This document shows, in pieces, positions 14,194 to 22,545 of a stretch of 64,000 nucleotides of DNA. Positions within the stretch are counted from its first letter, which is position 1, and each line of letters begins with the position of its first letter. Under the pieces are notes generated by a model. That model saw nothing but the letters and a program-made list of their open reading frames with translations, made no database searches and was not told where the DNA came from. The position numbers and the translations under genes were made by a program. The stretch comes from SCN-69-37 sp044507065 (GTDB lineage: Bacteria; Acidobacteriota; Vicinamibacteria; Vicinamibacterales; SCN-69-37), in contig JBIQJY010000008.1 of the NCBI GenBank assembly GCA_044507065.1, positions 1 to 64,000 of the forward strand, read 5' to 3'.

Positions 14194-15951
14194 ATGGGCA
14201 ACGCAGACCTGACCAAGAAAGACAAGAACACTCAAGGAGGAGTGAAGATTCCACCTGGTTTCTCGACATTCTCCTCATCGCAGGACGGTGAAACCGACCC
14301 GCAGGAATATGCACGCTTGCTGGAGTTTTACGATACCAGCTTCCGCAATCTTGCGGAAGGTGAAGTCGTCAAGGGCACGGTCGTCAAGGTGACGCCGACC
14401 GAAGTCGTTGTCGACGTCGGCTTCAAGTCCGAAGGCATCATCGCCATCGAAGAGTTCATCGACGAGTCCGGGCAGGTGACGGCACAGCCCGGCGACACCG
14501 TCGATGTGCTGCTCGAGCGCACCGAAGATCGCGACGGCTACGTCGTCCTCTCGCGCGAAAAAGCCGAGAAGATGAAGATCTGGGACGAGGTCGAGAAGGC
14601 CTACCAGGAGAAGAAGGTCGTCATCGGCCGCGTGATCGAACGCATCAAGGGTGGTTTGGCCGTCGACATCGGCGTGCGCGCCTTCCTGCCGGGATCGCAG
14701 ATCGACGTGCGCCCTGTGCGCAACCTCGACGCCCTGCGCGGGCAGGAACTGCGCATGCGCGTCATCAAGGTCAACAAGAAGCGCGGCAACATCGTGCTCT
14801 CGCGCAAGGTCCTCCTCGAGGAGGAGAACGCCGAGAAGAAGAAGGTGACGCTCGACACGCTTGCCGAGGGCAAGACGATGCGCGGCACGGTGAAGAACCT
14901 CACCGACTACGGTGCGTTCATCGACCTCGGCGGCATCGACGGCCTGCTGCACATCACCGACATGTCGTGGGGCCGGGTCACGCATCCGTCTGAAGTCGTG
15001 CGCGTCGGTGACGAGATCGACGTCATCGTGCTGAAGTACGACGCGGCCACCGAGCGTGTCTCGCTCGGCCACAAGCAGCTCGTGCCCGACCCGTGGAGCA
15101 ACGTCATCGAGCGTTACCCGGTCGGCATCCGCGTGTCGGGCAAGGTGGTCAGCCTCACCGACTACGGCGCGTTCATCGAGCTCGAGCCGGGCGTCGAAGG
15201 CCTCATCCACGTCTCCGAAATGTCGTGGAGCAAGCGCGTCAAGCACCCGTCGAAGATCCTCAACGTGGGCGACATGGTCGAGGCCATGGTCCTCGGCGTG
15301 GATCCGGGCGCGCGGCGCATCTCGCTCGGCCTCAAGCAGGTCGAAACCAACCCGTGGCACGAGCTGGCGGGCAAGTACCCGATCGGCACGACGATCAACG
15401 GCAAGGTGCGCAACCTCACCGAGTTCGGCGCGTTCGTGGAAGTGGAAGAGGGCATCGACGGCCTGATCCACATCTCCGACATGTCGTGGAGCAAGGTGAA
15501 GCATCCGTCCGAAGTGCTCAAGAAGGGTGATGCCGTCGAGGCGCAGGTGCTCAGCATCGACGCCGAGAACCAGCGTCTGTCGCTGGGCCTCAAGCAGCTG
15601 CAGACGGGCATCTGGAAGGAATTCTTCGACGCCCGGAACGTCGGCGACATCGTCGAGGGCAAGGTGGTGCGGCTGACCAACTTCGGCGCGTTCGTCGAGC
15701 TGGCCGACGGCATCGAGGGCCTCATCCACGTCTCGGAGTTCGACTCGGCGCAGGGCGCCGAGAAGCTGGAGCTGAAGGCCGGCGAGAACTACCAGATGAA
15801 GATCATCCGCCTCGTCCCCGAGGAGCGGAAGATTGGTCTCAGCATCCGCGCACTGAAGGATGCGGAGTTCCGTGCCGACTGGGAAGCCTACGCCGAGACG
15901 ACGGGGCGTCCGGAAGTGACGCTCGGCGATCACTTCAAGCACCTCAAGTAA
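14194..15951 (+). CDS. rpsA: 30S ribosomal protein S1
   Basis: 585 aa with six S1 (OB-fold) repeats, the full set of Gram-negative S1: about residues 45-110, 127-195, 212-281, 299-369, 386-455 and 472-545. Repeats 3-6 share the pattern NLTDYGAFIDL / LIHVSEMSW. S1 holds mRNA on the 30S subunit, and in this genome, where many genes lack a Shine-Dalgarno, it may be especially important. The ATG at 14194 has GAGGAG 12 bases upstream. An in-frame GTG at 14242 is only two bases from a perfect AAGGAGG, too close to be used. An IHF/HU gene follows, as in many bacteria. Confidence 0.95.
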   Translation: MGNADLTKKDKNTQGGVKIPPGFSTFSSSQDGETDPQEYARLLEFYDTSFRNLAEGEVVKGTVVKVTPTEVVVDVGFKSEGIIAIEEFIDESGQVTAQPGDTVDVLLERTEDRDGYVVLSREKAEKMKIWDEVEKAYQEKKVVIGRVIERIKGGLAVDIGVRAFLPGSQIDVRPVRNLDALRGQELRMRVIKVNKKRGNIVLSRKVLLEEENAEKKKVTLDTLAEGKTMRGTVKNLTDYGAFIDLGGIDGLLHITDMSWGRVTHPSEVVRVGDEIDVIVLKYDAATERVSLGHKQLVPDPWSNVIERYPVGIRVSGKVVSLTDYGAFIELEPGVEGLIHVSEMSWSKRVKHPSKILNVGDMVEAMVLGVDPGARRISLGLKQVETNPWHELAGKYPIGTTINGKVRNLTEFGAFVEVEEGIDGLIHISDMSWSKVKHPSEVLKKGDAVEAQVLSIDAENQRLSLGLKQLQTGIWKEFFDARNVGDIVEGKVVRLTNFGAFVELADGIEGLIHVSEFDSAQGAEKLELKAGENYQMKIIRLVPEERKIGLSIRALKDAEFRADWEAYAETTGRPEVTLGDHFKHLK

Positions 15952-15981
15952 GGGTGCTGCGGTTCCGAGGCGCCGGGGCTG

Positions 15982-16016
15982 TCGCGGTTGGTCGGGGATG
16001 TCCCGGCCAGCCGCGG
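15982..16016 (+). other. Long hairpin between rpsA and the IHF/HU gene
   Basis: A stem of up to 15 pairs with a five-base GATGT loop: TCGCGGTTGGTCGGG pairs with CCCGGCCAGCCGCGG, with three G-T wobbles. No T-run follows. It may act as a partial terminator or mRNA processing site that sets the ratio of the two proteins. Confidence 0.5.
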
Positions 16017-16047
16017 CGGTCTCCGGACGCCGTCACTGTCCTCCCGC

Positions 16048-16389
16048 ATGACTAAAGCCGAGCTGGTCGAAGAAGTCTCCAGGGTGTCGGACCTCACCAA
16101 GAAACACTCCGAGGTCATCGTCGACGCCGTATTCCAGAGCATCGTGGACGCGCTGCACCGGGGCGAGAAGATCGAGCTGCGTGGATTTGGCAGCTTCCGT
16201 CTGCGCCGTCGCGAGTCGCGCAAGGGGCGCAACCCCAAGACGGGCGACAAGGTGGACGTGCCGCCCAAGCAGGTGCCATATTTCAAGCCCGGCAAGGAAC
16301 TGAAAGACCTGATCAACCGGGCTGAAGCGGACACGGCGGCCCCGTCGATCGCCCTCGAGCCAGGCGATTCCTCCGGCGCCCCCGTCTGA
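16048..16389 (+). CDS. HU/IHF family DNA-binding protein
   Basis: 113 aa, a DNA-bending nucleoid protein. The conserved HU/IHF core fills residues 1-95 with the beta-arm (RGFGSFRLRRRESRKGRNPKTG) and ends in VPYFKPGKELKDLIN. Position directly after rpsA matches ihfB of Proteobacteria, so it is probably IHF-beta-like, but one sequence alone does not separate IHF from HU. A short Ala/Pro tail follows the core. The ATG at 16048 has no Shine-Dalgarno; a hairpin lies 32 bp upstream. IHF commonly bends DNA at sigma-54 promoters, which may be relevant to the site at 11954. Confidence 0.88.
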   Translation: MTKAELVEEVSRVSDLTKKHSEVIVDAVFQSIVDALHRGEKIELRGFGSFRLRRRESRKGRNPKTGDKVDVPPKQVPYFKPGKELKDLINRAEADTAAPSIALEPGDSSGAPV

Positions 16390-16459
16390 ACGCGTCGTCC
16401 TGCCACGCCGCGAGCGCGCGCTGCAGCGCCCCGCGCCGCGAACCCTCGAGGAAGAGCTG

Positions 16460-16948
16460 ATGGACCGGCTGTGGACTCCGTGGAGGCTGTCTTACGTGAC
16501 GACCGCAGGCACACCCGCTCCCGAGTGCGTGTTCTGTGACGCGCTCGGGCATCCCGACGAACCGCTGCTCGCCTGGATGGGCGAGCGGGCGTTTGTCATC
16601 CTCAACAAGTTCCCCTACAACAACGGTCACCTGATGATCGTGCCCAAGCGGCACGTCGCCCGGCTGTCCGATCTCGACAGCGACGAACTGCTCGAGATCA
16701 TGCAGCTCAGCCAGGGCGCCGAGCGTGCGCTCGGGGCGGTGTATGCGCCGCACGGGTTCAATCTCGGCATCAACCTCGGCCGGTCCGCCGGCGCCGGCAT
16801 CGCCGATCACCTGCACCTGCACGTCGTGCCGCGATGGGATGGCGATACGAGTTTCATGACCGTCTTCGGCGAAACGCGGGTGCTGCCCGAAGAGCTGCCC
16901 GTGACGGCGACGCGCATCCGCGAGGCACTCGCCGCAATTCTCACGTAG
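16460..16948 (+). CDS. HIT family hydrolase
   Basis: 162-aa histidine-triad nucleotide hydrolase or phosphorylase. The triad HLHLHVV is at about residues 118-124, with the GINLGRSAGAGIADHLH lead-in typical of the Ap4A phosphorylase-like branch. A CVFC pair at about 22-25 likely binds zinc with downstream histidines. Substrates of this branch are dinucleoside polyphosphates or adenylylated compounds. The ATG at 16460 has GGAAGAG six bases upstream. It converges on the acyl-CoA dehydrogenase gene with a 41-bp gap. Confidence 0.88.
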   Translation: MDRLWTPWRLSYVTTAGTPAPECVFCDALGHPDEPLLAWMGERAFVILNKFPYNNGHLMIVPKRHVARLSDLDSDELLEIMQLSQGAERALGAVYAPHGFNLGINLGRSAGAGIADHLHLHVVPRWDGDTSFMTVFGETRVLPEELPVTATRIREALAAILT

Positions 16949-16989
16949 ACGAACGGGCGGGGCGGAACCGGCGTCCCGTCATCGGCGGC

Positions 16990-18153
16990 CTAGAACATCT
17001 GCCTGGCGATCGTCATCAGCTGCAGGTTGGACGTGCCTTCGTAGATCTGCCCGATCTTCGCGTCCCGATAGAGCCGCTCGACCGGTGACGGCCTGACGTA
17101 GCCGGCTGCGCCAAGCAGGTTGACGGCCATCGATGCCACGCGCTCGGCCGTTTCGGAGGCGACCAGCTTGCACATGGCAGCCTCGGTGAGGAACGGCTGC
17201 CCGGCTTCGCGCAGCCTGGCGGCGTGGTAGACGGCCAGGCGTGCGACGTGGATGTCGGTGGCCGCCCGGGCGAGCTGGAACTGCACGGCCTGAAACGCGG
17301 CGAGTGGCTGGCCGAACTGGTGGCGCGCGCGCGCGTGTGCGACGGCGTGCGCGAGCGCGCCATCGGCGAGGCCCACCATCTGCGCGCCGATACCAATCCG
17401 GCCCTCGTTGAGCGTCTCCATGGCGACCTTGTAGCCGCGCCCCACCGGGCCGAGCACCTGATCGTGCGGCACGAAGCAGTCGTCGAGCACGACCTCGCAC
17501 GTGCTCGACGCGCGGATGCCGAGCTTGTCCTCCTTGCGGCCCACCGACAGGCCCGCGGCCTCGCGCGGCACGATGAAGCCGGTGATGCCGCGGTGGCCGA
17601 GCGCGGGATCGACCGTGGCGAACACGATGAACAGCCCGGCTTCGCGGGCGTTGGTGATCCAGAGCTTGCGGCCCGACAGCCTGTAGCCGTCGTCGACGGC
17701 ACGCGCCCGTGTCTGAAGGGCAAAGGCATCGCTGCCCGATGCCGCTTCCGAGAGGGCGTAGGCGCCGCACCGACGCGTGGCGAGGTCGGGAAGCCAGCGC
17801 TGCTGCTGCCCCGGTGTGCCCCAGCGGAGCAGGGCATTGACCACCAGAGTGTTCTGGACGTCGACAACGAGTGCGACGGACGGATCGACGCGCGACAGTT
17901 CCTCGACGGCGACGAGCGCGGCGGCAAACCCCCAGCCGACGCCGCCGAACGACTCGGGGATGGTCATCCCCATGAGGCCGAGGCCGAACAGGCCGTCGAC
18001 GACCTCGGACGGCATCTCCGCGCGGGCGTCCATGTCGGCGGAACGGGGCGCGATGACCTCGGCGGCGAACTGCCTGACGGCCGCCTGAACCATCAGTTCG
18101 TCCTGGGTGAGCAGGGCGGCGGCCCCGGGCGTGTGCGACGTGGGGGCCGTCAT
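16990..18153 (-). CDS. Acyl-CoA dehydrogenase
   Basis: 387-aa FAD-dependent acyl-CoA dehydrogenase, normal length, oxidising an acyl-CoA to the trans-2-enoyl-CoA with electrons passed to ETF. Signature motifs are ALSEAASGSD near 125-135 and the C-terminal QIYEGTSNLQ, in which the Glu is the catalytic base in the short/medium-chain branch. The acyl specificity is not readable; a role in branched-chain or fatty acid breakdown would fit the acyl-CoA mutase at 20294. The ATG at 18153 is preferred over a far GTG at 18210 because it starts near the usual N-terminus. Divergent from the VWFA-related gene. Confidence 0.93.
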   Translation of the reverse strand: MTAPTSHTPGAAALLTQDELMVQAAVRQFAAEVIAPRSADMDARAEMPSEVVDGLFGLGLMGMTIPESFGGVGWGFAAALVAVEELSRVDPSVALVVDVQNTLVVNALLRWGTPGQQQRWLPDLATRRCGAYALSEAASGSDAFALQTRARAVDDGYRLSGRKLWITNAREAGLFIVFATVDPALGHRGITGFIVPREAAGLSVGRKEDKLGIRASSTCEVVLDDCFVPHDQVLGPVGRGYKVAMETLNEGRIGIGAQMVGLADGALAHAVAHARARHQFGQPLAAFQAVQFQLARAATDIHVARLAVYHAARLREAGQPFLTEAAMCKLVASETAERVASMAVNLLGAAGYVRPSPVERLYRDAKIGQIYEGTSNLQLMTIARQMF

Positions 18154-18161
18154 CGGGCGGA

Positions 18162-18170
18162 TGTTATCAT
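18162..18170 (+). promoter_or_regulatory. Extended -10 before VWFA-related gene
   Basis: TGT plus TATCAT (18165-18170). It belongs to a recurring motif of the form TGTTA(T/C)CnT seen before several genes here. Transcription would start near 18177, giving a leader of about 32 nt. Confidence 0.4.
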
Positions 18171-18208
18171 TCCGAAAGCCCTGTCTTTTTCCCGTTTCGC
18201 AGGTGTCC

Positions 18209-20242
18209 ATGCCGCAGGCTTTGCCTTTGTCTCGCTACGTCAGGACCGGCGTCGTGGTGTTGCTGGCCGCGTGTGTCTGGTTCGCAGAGCCGCGCGCACA
18301 GGAGCCGCCGCCGGCCGATGAGCCCGCCGCTCCCCAGCAGCCGGTCTTCCGCGGCGGCGTCGATTCGGTCAGTGTCGACGTCACGGTGACCGACCGCGAT
18401 GGCCGGCCGGTGACCGACCTGACCGAGGCCGACTTCGAGATCCGCGAGGGCGGCGAACTGCAGTCGGTGACCTCGTTCCGTCTCATCGAGACGGGCCAGG
18501 GCATCGACGATCCGGCATCCGATCGCGAGATCCTGTCGCTCTCGGAAGAACGCGCCGAAGCCGCCCGCGTGGAGAACCGCCTCTTCGTGCTGTTTCTCGA
18601 CGACTATCACGTGCGCCGGGGCAACAGCATGCGCGTACGCCAGCAGTTGTCCGACTTCCTGCGGCGGCTGACGCGCAACGATCTGGTGGCCATTGCCACG
18701 CCGCTCTCGGGCGTGGGCAACATGTCGTTCTCGCGCAATCACCTGATGACGTCGAACTCTGTCATGGGGTTCGAGGGCCGGAAGTACGACTACACGCCGC
18801 GACATCCCATCGAGTACCGCTACCAGACGCTGCCGCCCGAGGCGCTCGAGCAGATGCGCAACTCGCTCACGATATCGGCGCTCGAGAGCCTGTCGGAGTA
18901 CCTCGGCACGCTGCGCGAGGGCCGAAAGACGGTGGTCTACGTCAGCGAGGGCATGAGCGGATCGATTCCGTCCGGCACGCGCACGACCGGCTCGTGGGTC
19001 GGCAGTCGCCCGCTCGAGCGGGGCCAGTCGCAGATGCAGCAGTCGATGGACTTCTTCGAGAACAGCAGCCTGCTGGGCGATCTCGAGTCGCGCGTGTTCC
19101 GCGCGGCGCAGCGCAACAACGTGGCGATCTACACGGTCGATCCGCGCGGGCTGGCGGTGTTCGAGTCGGGCGTCGACGAGAACCTGTCGTCGGAAACCGA
19201 TCGCCGCATCGTCCGCGAGTCGGTCGACCTGCTGCGCGTCATTGCCGAAGAGACCGACGGACGCGCCATCGTCGGCAGCAACGATCCAATCGAAGGCCTG
19301 CAGCAGATGGTGCGCGACGCCAGCGTGTACTACCTGCTCAGCTACACGTCCACGCGCGCCCCGCGCGATGGCCGGTTTCACGAGATCAGCGTGCGGGTGA
19401 CGCGTCCGGGTGTGCAGGTCCGGGCGCGCAAGGGCTACTGGGCCTATTCGCCGGAGGACGTGGCCCGGGCGACGGCGCCGGCGCGACCCGAGGCGCCGAC
19501 CGAAGTGAGCGAGGCGCTGGGCGTCATGCGCAGCACGGAATCGCTCGGGCGAACGCGGCCGGTCTCGGTCTGGCTTGGCGCGCTGCAGGGCGTGGCGGAG
19601 AAGGCTGCCGTGACGTTTGCGTGGGAAGCCGCGGCGGCCGCCGACACGCCGGCCGATGTCGTCGACCACGTGTCGATCGTCGCCACGACGCTCGCGGGTG
19701 ACGAGCTCTACCGGGGGGACATCGAGAAGGCGGGAACGGCCCGCGGGGGCAGCGTCACCTTCGAGGCGCCCCCGGGGCCGCTGCGCGTGCAGGTCATTCC
19801 ACACAACGCGCGTGGCACGCGCCTCGACAGTGACGAGGCCTCGCTCGAGGTGCCGGACTTCACCGGGACCGGGCCGCAGTTGACGACCCCCTTCCTCTAC
19901 CGGGGCCGGACGGCGCGCGATCTCCAGCAGGTACGTGCCGCCGAAGATCCGCTGCCCGTCGTGAGTGCCGTCTTCGCGCGCGCCGAACGCATGCTGATCC
20001 GGTTCGGGGCGTACGGTGCAGGTGGTCTCGACCCCGCCGTGAATCTGCGCCTCCTCAACCAGAATGGCGAGCAACTGGCCGTGCTGCCGGCGCCTGCGAA
20101 ACGCACCGGGGAGGCCGGCGGCTTCTTCGAGGCCGAAATGGGACTGGGGTCCTTCCCACCGGGCGAATACCTGATCGAGATTGGCGCCGAGCAGGGCGGT
20201 GAACAGGCCAGGCGACTTGTCGCGGTGCGCATCACCGGGTGA
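18209..20242 (+). CDS. VWFA-related Acidobacterial domain protein, exported
   Basis: 677 aa. An N-terminal signal sequence (residues 1-30) contains LLAAC, a possible lipobox, but it is followed by AEPRAQ, which also fits signal peptidase I cleavage. After it come SVDVTVTDRDGRPV-type beta strands (about 50-100) and a von Willebrand A-like fold (about 120-420). The fold carries LFLDDYHV instead of the metal-binding DxSxS, which is the hallmark of the Acidobacteria VWFA-related family. The C-terminal 230 residues are beta-rich. Function is unknown; cell-surface or periplasmic protein contact is likely. The ATG at 18209 has AGGTG four bases upstream. Confidence 0.88.
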   Translation: MPQALPLSRYVRTGVVVLLAACVWFAEPRAQEPPPADEPAAPQQPVFRGGVDSVSVDVTVTDRDGRPVTDLTEADFEIREGGELQSVTSFRLIETGQGIDDPASDREILSLSEERAEAARVENRLFVLFLDDYHVRRGNSMRVRQQLSDFLRRLTRNDLVAIATPLSGVGNMSFSRNHLMTSNSVMGFEGRKYDYTPRHPIEYRYQTLPPEALEQMRNSLTISALESLSEYLGTLREGRKTVVYVSEGMSGSIPSGTRTTGSWVGSRPLERGQSQMQQSMDFFENSSLLGDLESRVFRAAQRNNVAIYTVDPRGLAVFESGVDENLSSETDRRIVRESVDLLRVIAEETDGRAIVGSNDPIEGLQQMVRDASVYYLLSYTSTRAPRDGRFHEISVRVTRPGVQVRARKGYWAYSPEDVARATAPARPEAPTEVSEALGVMRSTESLGRTRPVSVWLGALQGVAEKAAVTFAWEAAAAADTPADVVDHVSIVATTLAGDELYRGDIEKAGTARGGSVTFEAPPGPLRVQVIPHNARGTRLDSDEASLEVPDFTGTGPQLTTPFLYRGRTARDLQQVRAAEDPLPVVSAVFARAERMLIRFGAYGAGGLDPAVNLRLLNQNGEQLAVLPAPAKRTGEAGGFFEAEMGLGSFPPGEYLIEIGAEQGGEQARRLVAVRITG

Positions 20243-20279
20243 CGGCCCGCGCTCGCCCGTCGGTCGCCGCCGTGTGGTC

Positions 20280-20285
20280 TATCAT
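20280..20285 (+). promoter_or_regulatory. -10 element before acyl-CoA mutase gene
   Basis: TATCAT eight bases before the ATG at 20294. The predicted transcript would start at or within two or three bases of the start codon. No -35 is recognised. Confidence 0.35.
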
Positions 20286-20293
20286 GCGGGACC

Positions 20294-21970
20294 ATGAGTG
20301 CTGGCGATGAGCAGGACCGCCCGATGACCCGGGCGGACTGGGAACGCGACATCCTTCAGCCGGCCCGTGCCCGGGCCCCCGAGCGCGCGCCAGCGTTTCA
20401 CACGTCGTCGGGCCGCCCCATTGCGGTCGTCTACACACCCGACGACGTCTCCAACCTCGATTACGACCGGGACATCGGCGACCCCGGCACGCACCCATTC
20501 ACGCGTGGCATCCATGCCACCGGCTACGCCGGCAAAGTCTGGACGATGCGCCAGTTTGCCGGTTTCGGCACCCCCGAGCAGGCCAACGAACGCTATCGGC
20601 AGCTGCTCGCGTCGGGGGCCACCGGCCTCAGCGTGGCCTTCGACCTGCCGACGCTGATGGGACGCGATCCCGATCATCGGCTGGCGCAGGGCGAAGTCGG
20701 CCGCTGCGGCGTGTCGGTGGCGTCGGTGGCAGACATGCTGGCGTTGTTCGACGAGGTGCCGATCGACCGCGTGTCGATTTCGATGACCATCAATGGGCCG
20801 GCTCCGATGGTCCTTGCGTTGTATCTCGCCGCGGCCGAAGCGCGCGGGATCGAATGGCGCACACTGGCGGGAACGCTGCAGAACGACATCCTGAAGGAGT
20901 TCCTGGCGCAGAAGGAGTACATCTACCCGCCGCGTCCGTCGATGCGCCTCGTGACCGACGTCATCGGCTTCTCCATCGAGCACCTGCCGCGATGGAATCC
21001 CGTGTCAATCAGCGGGTACCACATCCGGGAGGCCGGGGCGACCGCGCAGCAGGAGTTGTCGCTGACGCTCGCCAACGCCGTGGCTTACGTCTCGCAGGCG
21101 ATGGCCGCCGGCCTCGACGTCGAGGCGTTTGCGCCGCGGCTGTCGTTCTTCTTCAATGCGCACAGCGACTTCTTCGAGGAGATTGCGAAGTTCCGCGCGG
21201 CGCGCCGCGTCTGGGCCAGCCTGATGCGCGATCGGTTCGGCGCCACCGGCACGCGCGCCTCTGCGCTCCGCATGCACGCGCAGACATCCGGGGCGTCGCT
21301 GACGGCGCAGCAGCCCGCCAACAACGTCGCGAGGACGACGCTGCAGGCGCTGGCCGCGGTGCTCGGCGGCACCAATTCGCTGCACACCAATGCACTCGAC
21401 GAAGCGCTGTCGCTGCCGACCGCCGAGGCCGCCACGCTGGCGCTGCGCACGCAGCAGATTCTCGCGGCCGAAAGCGGCCTGACGTCGACTGTCGATCCGC
21501 TGGGCGGGTCCTGGTGGATCGAGCGGCTCACCGACGACATGGCGACGCAGGCGATGGCCGACATCGCCGAGATCGATCGAATGGGCGGCATGGTGGCGGC
21601 AATCGAGACGGGCTGGCCGCAGCGGCAGATTGCCGAATCGGCACATCGTGCGCAGGTTGCGCTCGAAGCGCGCGAGCGGATAGTTGTCGGCGTCAACGCC
21701 CATGTCGACGGCACGACGGGAGGAGTGCCCACGGCTGCGTTCGATGACACAGCGGCGGTACGGCAGGCGCAGCGTCTGGCCGCCGTTCGCGCGCGACGCG
21801 ACGCTGGCCGACTGAACCGCGCGCTGGCCGCGCTCGCCGATGCGGCGGCGGGGGAGTCCAACACGATGCCGGCGCTGATCGAGTGTGCCCGCGCGGATGC
21901 CACCGTGGGCGAAATGTGCGACGTACTGCGCCGCGTGTGGGGCGAATACGAAGAGGTCCCCGTTCTGTAG
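20294..21970 (+). CDS. B12-dependent acyl-CoA mutase, large subunit (isobutyryl-CoA-mutase-like active site)
   Basis: 558 aa: the (beta/alpha)8 substrate domain of the methylmalonyl-CoA mutase superfamily without the cobalamin domain, which is a separate gene at 22129. Conserved landmarks are TMRQFAGFG, SVAFDLPT, the SISGYHIREAG motif with the catalytic His243, and GGTNSLHTN. The two specificity positions are telling. Methylmalonyl-CoA mutase has Tyr89 and Arg207, whereas here the aligned residues are Phe88 and Gln206 (in MRQFAGF and LAQKEYIYPP), the pair found in isobutyryl-CoA mutase. I therefore infer a mutase for an unbranched/branched acyl-CoA without a free carboxylate. GYDSDH of the family is GRDPDH. 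Automatic pipelines would likely call it methylmalonyl-CoA mutase. Confidence 0.85.
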   Translation: MSAGDEQDRPMTRADWERDILQPARARAPERAPAFHTSSGRPIAVVYTPDDVSNLDYDRDIGDPGTHPFTRGIHATGYAGKVWTMRQFAGFGTPEQANERYRQLLASGATGLSVAFDLPTLMGRDPDHRLAQGEVGRCGVSVASVADMLALFDEVPIDRVSISMTINGPAPMVLALYLAAAEARGIEWRTLAGTLQNDILKEFLAQKEYIYPPRPSMRLVTDVIGFSIEHLPRWNPVSISGYHIREAGATAQQELSLTLANAVAYVSQAMAAGLDVEAFAPRLSFFFNAHSDFFEEIAKFRAARRVWASLMRDRFGATGTRASALRMHAQTSGASLTAQQPANNVARTTLQALAAVLGGTNSLHTNALDEALSLPTAEAATLALRTQQILAAESGLTSTVDPLGGSWWIERLTDDMATQAMADIAEIDRMGGMVAAIETGWPQRQIAESAHRAQVALEARERIVVGVNAHVDGTTGGVPTAAFDDTAAVRQAQRLAAVRARRDAGRLNRALAALADAAAGESNTMPALIECARADATVGEMCDVLRRVWGEYEEVPVL

Positions 21971-22128
21971 GCGACGTGACGATCGCGGCGCCGATTCGCA
22001 GGTGCCGCCACAGGATCGTAATCGCCGGCGGGCGGGTCAGGGGCCGAGCGTCCGTTCGGGCCGCGGTGGTGACGCGGGGCACGCCCCTTGCAATAGAATG
22101 GCGACTCCGGGGCACCCGGCTGACGATT

Positions 22129-22536
22129 ATGTCCAGAACGCGAGTCATCATCGCCAAGCCCGGCCTCGACGGGCACGATCGCGGCGCGAAGGTCATCGCC
22201 CGCGCGCTGCGCGACGCCGGCATGGAGGTGATCTACACAGGATTGCGCCAGACGCCCGAACAGATCGTCGCGGCGGCGCTGCAGGAAGATGCCGATGTCA
22301 TCGGGTTGTCGATACTGAGCGGCGCCCACATGCACATCTGTCCGCGGCTGATGGATCTGCTGCACGAGCGCGGTCTCGATCACGTGACGGTCCTGGTCGG
22401 CGGCATCATTCCGGATCCCGACGTCCCGAAGCTCGAGGCCCTCGGAATCCGCGGCGTGTTCCTGCCGGGTACACCGATGCAGGAGATTGTCGATTTCATT
22501 AACCGAACGGTGCAGCCGCGCGCCGAAGCCAGCTGA
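22129..22536 (+). CDS. Cobalamin-binding subunit of acyl-CoA mutase
   Basis: 135-aa B12-binding domain, partner of the large subunit 158 bp upstream. The DxHxxG motif for base-off/His-on cobalamin binding is GLDGHDRGAKV near residues 12-22, followed by SILSGAHMH and VGGIIPDPD, all conserved in small subunits such as IcmB or archaeal McmA2. The intergenic gap contains a GC hairpin and a -10-like TAGAAT at 22094-22099, so the small subunit could have its own promoter. A response-regulator gene follows after nine bases. The ATG at 22129 gives the normal start MSRTRVIIAKPG. Confidence 0.92.
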   Translation: MSRTRVIIAKPGLDGHDRGAKVIARALRDAGMEVIYTGLRQTPEQIVAAALQEDADVIGLSILSGAHMHICPRLMDLLHERGLDHVTVLVGGIIPDPDVPKLEALGIRGVFLPGTPMQEIVDFINRTVQPRAEAS

Positions 22537-22545
22537 CGGACCAGG

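Noticed and set aside
14242..14244. GTG start for rpsA right after a perfect AAGGAGG
   Set aside because: Only two bases of spacing, too close for initiation; the ATG at 14194 is preferred.
14275..15942. 555-codon minus-strand open frame across rpsA
   Set aside because: Antisense to six clear S1 repeats; repeated Asp/His/Leu-rich text is the complement of those repeats.
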